Assembly: GCA_965232255.1 (NCBI GenBank) | Contig: OZ246962.1 | Span: forward strand, 2,046,001-2,110,000 | Reading direction: 5' to 3' | DNA length: 64,000 bases | Source: Endozoicomonas sp965232255 | GTDB taxonomy: Bacteria > Pseudomonadota > Gammaproteobacteria > Pseudomonadales > Endozoicomonadaceae | Part shown: in pieces, positions 47,698-56,315 of the stretch | Position numbering within the stretch: position 1 is the first letter of the stretch | Layout of the letters: the number at the start of each line of letters is the position of its first letter | Made by a program: the position numbers and the translations under genes | Notes under the pieces: model-generated | The model's input: only the letters and a program-made list of their open reading frames with translations | What the model was told of the DNA's origin: nothing | The model's database searches: none

Positions 47698-49005
47698 TTA
47701 CATAATAACCTTTGCCAGACATAAAGTACTGACCACATAAGAGGTGGTGGGTACTTGTCGGTAATTGCCGGTGAGCAGCTTAAGCACGATGTAAGAGAGC
47801 ATGCCAATGATAATGCCCTCGGCAATGCTGTAGGTCATGGGCATAAAGAGCAGGGTCAGAAATGCCGGAATCGACTCGCTGTAGTCGTCCAGATCAATCT
47901 CCCTAATGGGTGTCATCATAAACAAACCAACCAGAATAAGTGCTGGTGAGGTGGCGGCACTGGGTACCATCAGAAACAGCGGCGACAGGAACAGGGCAAC
48001 CAGGAACAGTCCGGCCACGACCAGGGCGGTCAGGCCGGTGCGACCACCCTCAGAAACTCCAGTGGCACTCTCGACAAACGTGGTTACTGTGCTGGTGCCA
48101 AGACAGGCACCGGCGGTGGTGGCCACGGCATCGGCAAACAGAGCTTGCTTGCAGTTGGGGACTTCGCCTTTCTCGTTGAGCATTTTGGCCTTGGTGGAGA
48201 CACCAACCAGTGTGCCTACGGTGTCAAACATATCAACAAACAAGAACGTGAACAGGATGATTGCCATATCGGTGGTGAACACCTGATCCCACTGGAACTG
48301 GAACAGGATCGGTGACAGGCTTGGCGGCGTCAGGCCGTTGCTGAAGTCGGGCATCGAAGTTACGCCCAACGGCAAGCCGAGCAACGTGGTCAGTACGATG
48401 CCGATCAGCAGGGCACCACGGACGTTTTTAATCAGCAATACTCCGGTAATTAATATGCCTGCCAGGGCCAGCAGTGGTTTCGGGTCGGTCAGAGGGCCGA
48501 CGGCGACCATGGTGGCCGGATTGGTGACGACAATGCCGGCATTTTGCAAACCGATAAAGGCAATGAACAGGCCAATGCCGCAGGAAATGGCCTTTTTCAG
48601 GCTCATGGGGACGCTGTTGACGATGGCTTCACGAATATTACACGCCGTCAGCAGCAGGAAAATAATGCCCTCAAGAAAGACGGCAGTAAGCGCCATTTGC
48701 CAGGAGTAGCCCATGCCCAGGACTACGCCGTAGGCAAAAAAAGCGTTCAGCCCCATGCCGGGCGCCAGGGCAAAAGGTAACTTGGCCCATACCGCCATGA
48801 CCAGTGTACCGATAATGGCCGACAGGGTTGTGGCCGTGAACACCGCTCCAAAGTCCATGCCGGCGTCTTTGAGAATCAACGGGTTGACCACCAGGATGTA
48901 CGCCATGGTCATAAAGGTGGTGAAACCAGCAATCACTTCGGTTTTGACGGTTGTCCCGTGAGCTTTCAGATCAAAAAAGCTCTCAAGTAGATCCTTGGCG
49001 GACAT
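47698..49005 (-). CDS. NCS2-family purine (guanine/hypoxanthine/adenine) permease
   Basis: This 435-residue inner-membrane transporter of the AzgA-like branch has about twelve segments. Signatures are EVIAGFTTFMTMAYILVVNP, ALAPGMGLNAFFAY, SCGIGLFIAFIGLQNAGI and DMFDTVGTLVGVSTKA. It imports purine bases with protons. The ATG has AAAGGT just upstream. I looked for a purine riboswitch upstream and saw none. Confidence 0.92.
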   Translation of the reverse strand: MSAKDLLESFFDLKAHGTTVKTEVIAGFTTFMTMAYILVVNPLILKDAGMDFGAVFTATTLSAIIGTLVMAVWAKLPFALAPGMGLNAFFAYGVVLGMGYSWQMALTAVFLEGIIFLLLTACNIREAIVNSVPMSLKKAISCGIGLFIAFIGLQNAGIVVTNPATMVAVGPLTDPKPLLALAGILITGVLLIKNVRGALLIGIVLTTLLGLPLGVTSMPDFSNGLTPPSLSPILFQFQWDQVFTTDMAIILFTFLFVDMFDTVGTLVGVSTKAKMLNEKGEVPNCKQALFADAVATTAGACLGTSTVTTFVESATGVSEGGRTGLTALVVAGLFLVALFLSPLFLMVPSAATSPALILVGLFMMTPIREIDLDDYSESIPAFLTLLFMPMTYSIAEGIIIGMLSYIVLKLLTGNYRQVPTTSYVVSTLCLAKVIM

Positions 49006-49345
49006 AAATTACCTTTGCATAAAAATGAGCGTGACGTTCTTGAAATTTGAAATGTCGTGCAAAAAAATTGTCAAAAGTCACATTAATAAAATCTCGCCAT
49101 TGTATCTGCGATTTGTTGCTTTGGTAATACGTATGTGCGTTTTTTTGCTCAGGGTTTCCGAGTGTCGATCGCGAGATGACTTGGTGCTGTTTTGGTGTGC
49201 GTGCCTGATGGCCGATCTGGATTGTGCTCTGCTGGTGACAGGCTGTATAGGGAATTTGCCGGGAGGATGGCTCAAGTATTGTCGAACTTGAGCCGGTTGT
49301 TTGCGCAGGTGCTCTGTTTTGTCCGCTATTTTGTCCGCACAGCCA
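49006..49345. other. Intergenic region upstream of the purine permease
   Basis: This 340-bp gap includes an AT-rich stretch near 49040-49150 that may hold the permease promoter. A 9-bp perfect hairpin (GGCTCAAGT/ACTTGAGCC, 49269-49294) lies downstream of the GIY-YIG gene without a T-tract. A 98-codon plus-strand frame here looks non-coding. Confidence 0.4.
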
Positions 49346-50299
49346 TCAGGCCACGGCAGAAATGGTGAGGTTGTCGGGAGCACGGGCGATCAGCTCATCC
49401 AGTTGCTGCTCCAGTCGTTGGCGCTCAAAGGCCATGCTATCGGACGTCTTTTGTGCCCTTGCTTTTCTGTGCCGGGCAATAGCCGCGCGTATTCTTTGTT
49501 CTCTTGAGTCGAGTTCAATAACGGTTTCCGATTCTGGCTCTGGTTGCCCGCTCAAGGTTACCTCGACGGCAACCGCGGCCGGCTCAGGTGTTTTGCAGTT
49601 GAGCAGTTCCACAGCACTGTTGTCGCCGGCAAGAACGCCATTGGCAGCAGCCTGGATAGCTTCAAGCTGGGCAGAAATATCGTCGCTCAGGCAGATATTG
49701 TTCATTTGCACCACGGCGTTGACCTGAGAGCCGTTTTCCGGTTTGACGACAGGGCGCTTTGGTTGTGCTTCTGCAATCTTTTCCTGTACCACGACCGGGA
49801 TCTCCTGCTTCACTTTGACTTTGGTCGTGCTGGTGGTAACAGTTGGCAAAACAACGTTGGTAACTTCTGGCTGTGGTTCCGGAGCTTTCAGGGTCTGTTT
49901 TGCCGGTTCCGGGGTGATATCGTCAAAATCATCCACACCGTCGTCGAAATCGGTAAAGATATTAACCAGTTCTTTTTCCAGGCTCGATTTGCGGGTACGC
50001 GTTTTCTTTTTGGGCTGTATCTTGAGAGTACTCGTCTTGTAGCCTCTCAGACTGCGGGCATTGAGCGATTTAATGGCTTCTTGCTCAAGGGCGTTCAGCT
50101 CATCCCGGTTATCGACGTAATCCCACTCCTCAACCACAAAGGCATCGGGGCCGTGTACGCGAATCTCCCGATAAAGCGGATAGTCGAGATTCTGCTCTGC
50201 TGCGGCCACCATTTTTTCCCATTGGTCTGACAAGCCATTGCGGGTTGACCCGACATAGACCTGGGATGTGATTTTGTTGGTGACGGTGAAGATAATCAA
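49346..50299 (-). CDS. GIY-YIG-like nuclease domain with long disordered tail
   Basis: The first 90 residues resemble a GIY-YIG domain: IIFTVTNKITSQVYVGST (YVG in place of YIG), a following Arg, then PLYREIRVHGPDAFVVEEWD and ELNALEQEAIKSL. The remaining 220 residues are low-complexity, rich in Pro, Glu, Val and Thr (KAPEPQPEVTNVVLPTVTTS), ending in a basic/acidic helix (RIRAAIARHRKARAQ). The start is a TTG at 50299. Whether the nuclease is active is uncertain because the first tyrosine of the motif is replaced (IFTV). Similar short domains occur in mobile-element or phage proteins, but no such context is seen. Confidence 0.75.
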   Translation of the reverse strand: MIIFTVTNKITSQVYVGSTRNGLSDQWEKMVAAAEQNLDYPLYREIRVHGPDAFVVEEWDYVDNRDELNALEQEAIKSLNARSLRGYKTSTLKIQPKKKTRTRKSSLEKELVNIFTDFDDGVDDFDDITPEPAKQTLKAPEPQPEVTNVVLPTVTTSTTKVKVKQEIPVVVQEKIAEAQPKRPVVKPENGSQVNAVVQMNNICLSDDISAQLEAIQAAANGVLAGDNSAVELLNCKTPEPAAVAVEVTLSGQPEPESETVIELDSREQRIRAAIARHRKARAQKTSDSMAFERQRLEQQLDELIARAPDNLTISAVA

Positions 50300-50476
50300 C
50301 GCTTAGGACCTTGCGAAAACTGAAACAGGGGGCGCGCGATTATACCTCGCTATTTCGGCCTGTGCAGAGGGGAAATGCTCGTATTGCGAAGTTTTTTTTG
50401 TCGATTGGTGGAAATATCGTCAAGTAAGGTCGCCAACAGTTGAGTTTGTAGTGCTGTGGATTCGTTCGAACGACAT

Positions 50477-50965
50477 TTATGGAGGCGATTGATCCGCAGT
50501 GAAGGAAAAAGTTGTTAACTCCATGGCCATGACGATGGCATCTTCCCAGCCATTGCCCATAGGGTAATAGTTTTTCCGGATGCCAATTTCGCTAAAGCCT
50601 GCACTCAAATAGAGGTTAAACGCTCTGTCGTTGGAGCGACGCACCTCTAGCAGCAGGGTGTCGCAGCCTGTCTTGGTGGCCAGATCAATCATGTGTTGCA
50701 GCAGTTGTCGGCCAATGCCCAGGCGCTGATGCTGTTTGTCCACAGTCAGAATGAGAATGCTGGCTTCACCGGGTGTGGCCATCATCACGCAGTGACCCAC
50801 CACCAGATTGTCTATCCTGGCCGTGGCGCAGATGTAGCCGGATCTCAGGCTGTCGGCAAAGTGGGCAGCTCGCCAGGGGTGCTCAGCTGAACTTTGTTCC
50901 ACGGCATTGACCCGGTTCAGATCGCTGGCCAGCATGGGATGAAATGTAAGTTTGGGTGTGTTCAT
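50477..50965 (-). CDS. rimI: Ribosomal protein S18 alanine N-acetyltransferase
   Basis: This GNAT-family enzyme acetylates the N-terminal alanine of ribosomal protein S18. Residues SSAEHPWRAAHFADSLRSGY, the acetyl-CoA loop VDKQHQRLGIGRQLLQHMI, LLEVRRSNDRAFNLYLSAGF and RKNYYPMGNGWEDAIVMAM are the RimI signatures. It follows the holD-like gene after six bases, the same order as holD-rimI in E. coli. Confidence 0.94.
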   Translation of the reverse strand: MNTPKLTFHPMLASDLNRVNAVEQSSAEHPWRAAHFADSLRSGYICATARIDNLVVGHCVMMATPGEASILILTVDKQHQRLGIGRQLLQHMIDLATKTGCDTLLLEVRRSNDRAFNLYLSAGFSEIGIRKNYYPMGNGWEDAIVMAMELTTFSFTADQSPP

Positions 50966-50971
50966 ATCAAG

Positions 50972-51814
50972 TCAGGCCGGTGTTGCACCTACGGACTGGA
51001 TGCTTAGAAGCGGGACCAGGTCGTGCCAGGCTTCCCGCTTTAATACTGGCTGTTTCATCAGTTCGTTCAGACCGTGGGTGACGGCAATATGCTGCTCAGA
51101 AGTGGCTTGGAGGCCGCGCAGCTGTTCAAAGCTTTTCTGTGGGTCAAGCACAAATCGTGCTGCCGCCTGACCGAACAGTAGAACAGTTTTTCGGCTAGCC
51201 AGACGGTGCTGCGTGTTCAGATAGACATTTACTGCATCAGCGGCGGCACAATCGTCTTGTTCCAGTTGGCTTAACAAGCCACGTCTGTCGGTCATAGGCC
51301 AGATAAACTCGCGCATGGCGGGGGCGTTGTTACCACCGAGTTTTAATGCCCTGAGGATGTCGTTCAGTAGTTGCTGATGGTAACGACTGAACTGGTTCAG
51401 GCCAGAATGAGGCATCTCGGCGACCACAAGACAGTCGTCGCTGACTGAGAGAATCACCAGGCGAAACCGGCTGAGCGAAATGCTTTGCTGTTTAACCGGT
51501 TCAAGGGCAACAGCGAGCTTCTCAACCGGTTTTTCCGCCGGCATAAACTGGCCCAGAATATCCGCTGGTTTTGTCGGGGAGTAAGCTGCTTGTGGCTGGG
51601 GTTGCACAGTACGTAGGAGGTTGGTAACTGGCTGCGCTGCAGCAAAATTCCCGGCGTCTTCAGTGATCCAGTCAAACGACCTGGGCGCCTGGGCATTCGC
51701 CAACTGATATCGCGGGAACCAGGTCTGTATGCCCATGGCTTTCAGGTAGCCCTGTCGCAGAGATTCGTTGAGCCGTTGAGCCGAATGTGAAGAGGGGTTC
51801 TTTTCGCCCTGCAT
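50972..51814 (-). CDS. holD: HolD-like DNA polymerase III psi subunit, extended
   Basis: The 280-residue protein has patterns that align with E. coli psi (137 residues): LKAMGIQTWFPR near residue 30 (psi has LQQLGITQWSLR), LLNDILRALKLGG near residue 150, and a C-terminal VTHGLNELMKQPVLKREAWH. Psi links the clamp loader to SSB through chi. A Pro/Gln-rich spacer of about 70 residues and extra central sequence make it twice the E. coli length, as in pseudomonad-type homologues. The context immediately upstream of rimI supports the call. The ATG at 51814 is preferred over a TTG at 51826. Confidence 0.72.
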   Translation of the reverse strand: MQGEKNPSSHSAQRLNESLRQGYLKAMGIQTWFPRYQLANAQAPRSFDWITEDAGNFAAAQPVTNLLRTVQPQPQAAYSPTKPADILGQFMPAEKPVEKLAVALEPVKQQSISLSRFRLVILSVSDDCLVVAEMPHSGLNQFSRYHQQLLNDILRALKLGGNNAPAMREFIWPMTDRRGLLSQLEQDDCAAADAVNVYLNTQHRLASRKTVLLFGQAAARFVLDPQKSFEQLRGLQATSEQHIAVTHGLNELMKQPVLKREAWHDLVPLLSIQSVGATPA

Positions 51815-51934
51815 ACTTACCCACAAAATTTATGCCGTTTACTGGTTAAGACGCTGATCATACCACCCAAAGTGCGGGCACGAAAAATATCTGTTATGCC
51901 CGCAAGTTCCACTTGAACAAAACTGAGGCGCATT

Positions 51935-51956
51935 CTCGCTCCCTTTAGGGGCGAGT
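51935..51956 (+). repeat. Upstream copy of the 22-bp IS hairpin
   Basis: A CTCGC/GCGAG stem, with CCC/GGG inside it. Identical to 53503-53524 and in the same orientation. Confidence 0.95.
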
Positions 51957-52059
51957 CAACCCGAGACTAACTTCTTTAGTCATCAGATTTCACGAGGATT
52001 CCACGATTGTTTATGGTTAATTTTTGTCTAAAATGTCACGCGTGACTTAAAGGTATCCC

Positions 52060-53493
52060 ATGCTCACTGGCATCCGACTACAGGCCAATCCAACCTCTCG
52101 TCAGAAACGGGTTCTGTCGCAGTGGATGGGTTGCGCTCGAGTTATCTGGAACGCCAAGTGTGATGAGCACCGCTATTACAGTGCTTTCGCCAGAAAGTAT
52201 TACCCTGTCGGGACATTTGCGCCCGTTGATCAGAAAGCAGCCCAGTTCAAAAACAAAGAGCTGACGCCCTGGCTCTTTGATTGTCCAAGCCAGATCATCC
52301 GAAACTCCGCTGTAAACTGGTATCAGACTTACCAGAAGTACATGAAAGGACTATGCGGCAGACCAAAGCGCAAGCCAAAGACGGATAAGGGCAGTATTTA
52401 CCTGACCAATGAACTGTTTCGGTTTGACGTTTGCGCCGATGGTGTTACTCGGCTGTTCATTGGCACAAAGACCAACAATATTGGATATCTGTCGTTCAAA
52501 TCCCATAGGCCCTTCAATGGGCCAAAGTCCTTGTACATCCGCAAGGAAGCAGGGAAGTACTTTGTCTCTTTCTGTTTTGATGATGGATCTGAGGCACCCC
52601 CTACCGACAAGGACAATCTGCACTGGCTTCAGGGAGGCACAAGAGAGTGGCTGGAAGAATACACCATTGGCATTGACCGTGGAGTGACTATCCCTGTTCA
52701 TACCGGGGAGTCCAGCCATGACTTTACCGACAACCAGAAAAAGAAAATGGCGAAGCGCAGCCGCTACCTGAAACGGTTACAGCGTCGTTTATCAAGGCAG
52801 GACAAAGGCTCCAACCGTCGTAAAAAGACAAGGCGCAGAGTCGCAAGGCAGCATCAAAAGATTGCCAATATTCGCAATGACTTCTGTCACAAAACCAGCC
52901 GGAAACTGGTGGATAGCAAAGCCAAAGTGATCATCTTCGAGAACCTGAAAACCCGAAGCATGACCCGCAGGCCAAAGGCAAAGCAGGACGACAACGGTCC
53001 CCAGTCGCGCTCCCGGCGCTTGGTGGGATTTCCCCCGTCCCTGGGGGTCAGGTTTCTCCCGAATAGGGCAGCACAAAAAGCTGGCCTGAACAAAGCCATC
53101 CTCAATGTAGGTTGGCACTATCTGGAAACATACACCCGCTACAAATCTGCCAAAGCAGGTAAAGCGGTATTCAAGATTGCCCCGGCATATACCAGTCAAG
53201 AGTGCGCTGAATGCGAACACACTCACCCCGATAATCGCAAAAGTCAGGAACGGTTTTCCTGCGTTTGTTGTGGCCACGTTGACAACGCTGACAGAAATGC
53301 AGCGAGAGTAATCAAGAAACGGGCAATCAATCTCATACTGGACTCTGGAACGGAGTTGGTTGGCAAGGGAATCCCCGTGCTGACTATGGGACGTGGAGCC
53401 AACCGTAAGTCGTTAAAGTGCAAGCACTCTGGCGTTGATGGCTGCGAAGCGTCAAAAAAGAAAGGAACGGCAATCACTCCGGTGGCTGCTTAG
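52060..53493 (+). CDS. tnpB: TnpB, RNA-guided nuclease, with in-frame palindromic insert
   Basis: This 477-residue TnpB is longer than usual. RuvC-I aspartate is in IGIDRGVTIPVHTG, RuvC-II glutamate in VIIFENLKTRSM, zinc cysteines in SQECAECEHTH and FSCVCCGHVD, and RuvC-III aspartate in NADRNAARVIKKR. It begins LTGIRLQANPTSRQKRVLSQ, the family start. Between RuvC-II and the conserved QKAGLNKAILNVGW region lies RLVGFPPSLGVRFLPN, which family relatives lack as far as I recall. Its DNA is a palindrome (CCCCC/GGGGG at 53032-53047). A basic C-terminal tail follows RuvC-III. It looks intact. No TnpA nearby. Confidence 0.92.
   Translation: MLTGIRLQANPTSRQKRVLSQWMGCARVIWNAKCDEHRYYSAFARKYYPVGTFAPVDQKAAQFKNKELTPWLFDCPSQIIRNSAVNWYQTYQKYMKGLCGRPKRKPKTDKGSIYLTNELFRFDVCADGVTRLFIGTKTNNIGYLSFKSHRPFNGPKSLYIRKEAGKYFVSFCFDDGSEAPPTDKDNLHWLQGGTREWLEEYTIGIDRGVTIPVHTGESSHDFTDNQKKKMAKRSRYLKRLQRRLSRQDKGSNRRKKTRRRVARQHQKIANIRNDFCHKTSRKLVDSKAKVIIFENLKTRSMTRRPKAKQDDNGPQSRSRRLVGFPPSLGVRFLPNRAAQKAGLNKAILNVGWHYLETYTRYKSAKAGKAVFKIAPAYTSQECAECEHTHPDNRKSQERFSCVCCGHVDNADRNAARVIKKRAINLILDSGTELVGKGIPVLTMGRGANRKSLKCKHSGVDGCEASKKKGTAITPVAA
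53032..53047. repeat. GC-rich palindrome in frame inside tnpB
   Basis: CCCCC GTCCCT GGGGG forms a strong stem-loop within coding sequence. The CCGTCCCTG core also occurs in the terminal hairpin of the element at 25049, so it may be an inserted IS-end fragment. Confidence 0.6.
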
Positions 53494-53502
53494 TATTGGA
53501 AG

Positions 53503-53524
53503 CTCGCTCCCTTTAGGGGCGAGT
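53503..53524 (+). repeat. Downstream copy of the 22-bp IS hairpin (right end)
   Basis: Same sequence as 51935-51956. It follows the tnpB stop after ten bases and could be the 3' part of the guide RNA. Confidence 0.95.
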
Positions 53525-53654
53525 AGTTCACTTACTTTTGTGCGTGGAGTCGAGTGCTCTGGTCAACTCTTTTTGGAATTCACAGACGACAGCATAAAGT
53601 AGTACCCGATTCTTTAATGTCAGTTAATGGCTGCGCTGTAAATGCTTTGCTGTG

Positions 53655-54713
53655 TCAGTAAGTCAGCGGGTGTTGTGTCCATTGGACCAGCAGGTCTACC
53701 CAGGCCGGATGATCGTTCAGACAGGGAATCAGCTCAAGGGATTCCCCGCCAGCGGCAATAAATTCCTTTTTGGCACCGATGCCGATCTCCTCCAGAGTTT
53801 CCAGACAGTCTGAGACAAAAGACGGGCAGATAACCAGAATATTTTTTGCGCCCTGGGCAGCCAGTTGTTTCAGCACGTCCAATGTGTTCGGTTCCAGCCA
53901 CTTGGCTCGGCCAAGGCGCGATTGGAAGCCCACGCTGTACTTGTCAATGGGAATGCCCGCTTTTTCCACAAAAGCTTCGGTGGTCTGGTAAACCTGGTGG
54001 CGATAGCAGGTCTTGTGGGCAATGGAGGTTTTCTGGCAGCAGCTGGTGTCCTTCAGACAGTGACTACCAGTGGGGTCGTCTTTCAGAATATGACGTTCGG
54101 GCACCCCGTGATAGCTGAAGACTAGGTGGTCAAACGGTTTTTCCAGCCAGGGCCTGGCGCTTTTCACCAAAGCTTCGATGTAGCCGTCGTGGTCGTAGAA
54201 AACCGGATGAACCCGCAGCGGTATCTTGAGAGCCATCTCCTGCATCAGCGCCTGTGCCCTGACCACCACGGTTTTGACCGACGACATGGCGTAGTGGGGG
54301 TAGAGCGGCAAGAGCAAAATCTCCTCAATGCCCGGCTGTTTGGCCAGTTTGCCCAGAGCTGTGGCCATATCGGGTTGGCCGTAACGCATGGCCAGTTCAA
54401 TGGGCACGGGAGTACGCTGTCGTAATTGCGCTGCGCACTGTTTACTGTTGACGATGAGGGGAGAGCCCAGGTCTGTCCAGATGGTGCGGTAGGCCGCGGC
54501 CGATCTGGCTGGACGTGAGGGCAGAATAAACAGGTTGAGGAGCAGGCGACGAACCAGCCAGGGCAGATCAATGACGTACTCGTCCATCAAAAACTCATCA
54601 AGATAGCGCCGAACGTCGGTGATTGAAGTACTCTCTGGGGACCCCAGGTTGACCAGCAAAACGCCTCTGTTTTCCATAGATTCAATGGGCCTGTGGAAGA
54701 GTTGGCCAGACAT
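53655..54713 (-). CDS. hemH: Ferrochelatase
   Basis: HemH inserts Fe2+ into protoporphyrin IX. The 352-residue protein has GVLLVNLGSPESTSITDVRR, AMRYGQPDM, ILLLPLYPHYAMSS, the catalytic histidine in FSYHGVPERH, and the C-terminal SVGFQSRLGRAKWLEP with VICPSFVSDCLETLEEI. A cysteine group (SHCLKDTSCCQKT, HKTCYRHQ) lies between. It may ligate a 2Fe-2S cluster, as in some bacterial ferrochelatases. Monocistronic. Confidence 0.95.
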   Translation of the reverse strand: MSGQLFHRPIESMENRGVLLVNLGSPESTSITDVRRYLDEFLMDEYVIDLPWLVRRLLLNLFILPSRPARSAAAYRTIWTDLGSPLIVNSKQCAAQLRQRTPVPIELAMRYGQPDMATALGKLAKQPGIEEILLLPLYPHYAMSSVKTVVVRAQALMQEMALKIPLRVHPVFYDHDGYIEALVKSARPWLEKPFDHLVFSYHGVPERHILKDDPTGSHCLKDTSCCQKTSIAHKTCYRHQVYQTTEAFVEKAGIPIDKYSVGFQSRLGRAKWLEPNTLDVLKQLAAQGAKNILVICPSFVSDCLETLEEIGIGAKKEFIAAGGESLELIPCLNDHPAWVDLLVQWTQHPLTY

Positions 54714-54863
54714 ATCACCCGTGCTCTTCTTGTTGCGCCAGATCGTGGTTCTGGCGCGTTCTATAGAGGTCGCAAAGTGAACTGGTCAAGCGAGTTTAAC
54801 AGTTTTTGACTGGCTGTGGAGAGATAGGTTCACGTCCGCCGGTTAAAGCGGACGGTTCGTGGT

Positions 54864-56039
54864 TCAGGCTTTTTTGCGACTGGCCCAGTACAGGACGGTA
54901 AACCCGAAGATGGCTGAGAGTATGGAGCCCGCCAGCACACCGATACGATCCGATATCAGGTAGCTGGTGGGCACGTCCTCAAAAGCCAGTGAGGCGATGA
55001 ATAAACTCATGGTGAAGCCGATGCCGCACAAAATCGACAGGCCGTACATATGCAGCCAACCGGCACCAGTGGGGAGTTTGGCCAACCCGGATTTGATGGC
55101 TAGCCAGCAGAAGGAGAAAACACCAACCTGCTTGCCCAGGAACAGGCCGGCAACAATGCCAAGGGGAATTGGGCTGGCCAGGCTTCTGATCTGCTCAGCG
55201 TTAAGCTCCAGACCGGCATTGGCAAAGGCAAAGATCGGCAGAATCACGTAGTTCACCTTACTGTGCAGCTTGTGCTGAAGTGCTTTCAGGGGTGAGCGAC
55301 CCTGACGGTCAACGGTTTTCAGTGGAATAGTGAACGCCAGCAATACGCCGGCCAGCGTGGCGTGGACACCGGATTTCAGCACGCAGATCCATAGCAACGC
55401 ACCAATAAACAGGTACGGACTGGTTTTACTGATGCCGCGATAATTAAACAATACCAGCACAGCCAGTAGCGCTGCTGCGATACCAATAGAGCCAAGCGAA
55501 AGGTCTTCGGTGTAGAACAAGGCAATAATCACGATGGCGCCTAGGTCATCAATAATAGCCAGCGCCAGCAGGAATATTTTCAGGGAGGCCGGTACCCGTT
55601 TGCCCAGCAGTGCCAGAATGCCTACGGCAAAAGCGATATCGGTGGCTGCAGGAATGGCCCAGCCCTTGCTGGCAATGGGGTCGGTGTAGTTGAGGGCGGC
55701 GTAGATCAACGCTGGCACCAGCATGCCACCGATGGCACCGATGCCTGGCAGCATCACTTGTGCCGGAGAACTCAATTCGCCATCGAGTACTTCTTGTTTT
55801 ACTTCCAGACCAATCAGCAAGAAGAATATTGCCATCAAACCGTCGTTTATCCACAGCAGTAATGGTTTGTGGATATCCAGCGGACCGATCGTAAAACGAA
55901 CGGGAGTGGACAACAACAGGTTGTAATATTCGGCAAAAGGCGTATTGGCACAAACCATGGCCAGTGCGGCGGCAACAAAGAGCAGGATGCCGATGGCGTA
56001 ATCCTGTTGTAAAAAGTTGTGAAATCGTCTGGCGAACAT
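54864..56039 (-). CDS. nhaA: Na+/H+ antiporter NhaA
   Basis: This 391-residue inner-membrane antiporter has the ion-binding pair in ALAIIDDLGAIVIIALFY (Asp164, Asp165), the Thr-Asp of the discontinuous helix in PAATDIAFAVGILALLG (Asp134) and the dimer/pH region near WINDGLMAIFFLLIGLEVKQ. It exports Na+ at alkaline pH and, with the NhaC-type protein at 39 kb, suggests a saline habitat. Confidence 0.96.
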   Translation of the reverse strand: MFARRFHNFLQQDYAIGILLFVAAALAMVCANTPFAEYYNLLLSTPVRFTIGPLDIHKPLLLWINDGLMAIFFLLIGLEVKQEVLDGELSSPAQVMLPGIGAIGGMLVPALIYAALNYTDPIASKGWAIPAATDIAFAVGILALLGKRVPASLKIFLLALAIIDDLGAIVIIALFYTEDLSLGSIGIAAALLAVLVLFNYRGISKTSPYLFIGALLWICVLKSGVHATLAGVLLAFTIPLKTVDRQGRSPLKALQHKLHSKVNYVILPIFAFANAGLELNAEQIRSLASPIPLGIVAGLFLGKQVGVFSFCWLAIKSGLAKLPTGAGWLHMYGLSILCGIGFTMSLFIASLAFEDVPTSYLISDRIGVLAGSILSAIFGFTVLYWASRKKA

Positions 56040-56315
56040 TTTTTCTCCATGTGCCCGTCACCAGTTCATTGACCTTATGACGTACCGGCAGTGCTGTGTT
56101 GTCTTACTTTGTTATTGAAAATACCCGTGCTGGTTCAGCGAGTATAAAGAACATGCAGTTTATCCATACTGAATGCTACTGGATATTTAGGTTAACTACT
56201 TATGGCGAGAGTGCCAAGTCAGTGTTGTGAGACGTTGATGCCTAAACCGTTCGCCCTGAACTTCAGGGTGAACGGTGTGCACACGCTGCAACAATTGTTT
56301 GCACTGGTTAACAGA

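Larger units (their letters stand above)
51935..53526 (+). mobile_element. Second IS200/IS605-type element with tnpB, different subfamily
   Basis: An identical 22-bp hairpin sequence (CTCGCTCCC TTTAGGGGCGAG core) occurs at 51935-51956 and at 53503-53524, flanking a tnpB gene. The downstream copy lies ten bases after the tnpB stop, where right ends are expected. The upstream copy could be the left subterminal hairpin or the right end of another, lost element. A perfect palindrome GTCACGCGTGAC (52035-52046) lies just before tnpB. Exact boundaries cannot be fixed without another copy. Confidence 0.6.

Noticed and set aside
49006..49200. Purine riboswitch upstream of the NCS2 permease
   Set aside because: No paired P1 helix and no conserved loop sequences seen.
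48995..49291. 98-codon plus-strand frame upstream of the purine permease
   Set aside because: It overlaps the antisense of the permease start, has poor composition and no ribosome-binding site.
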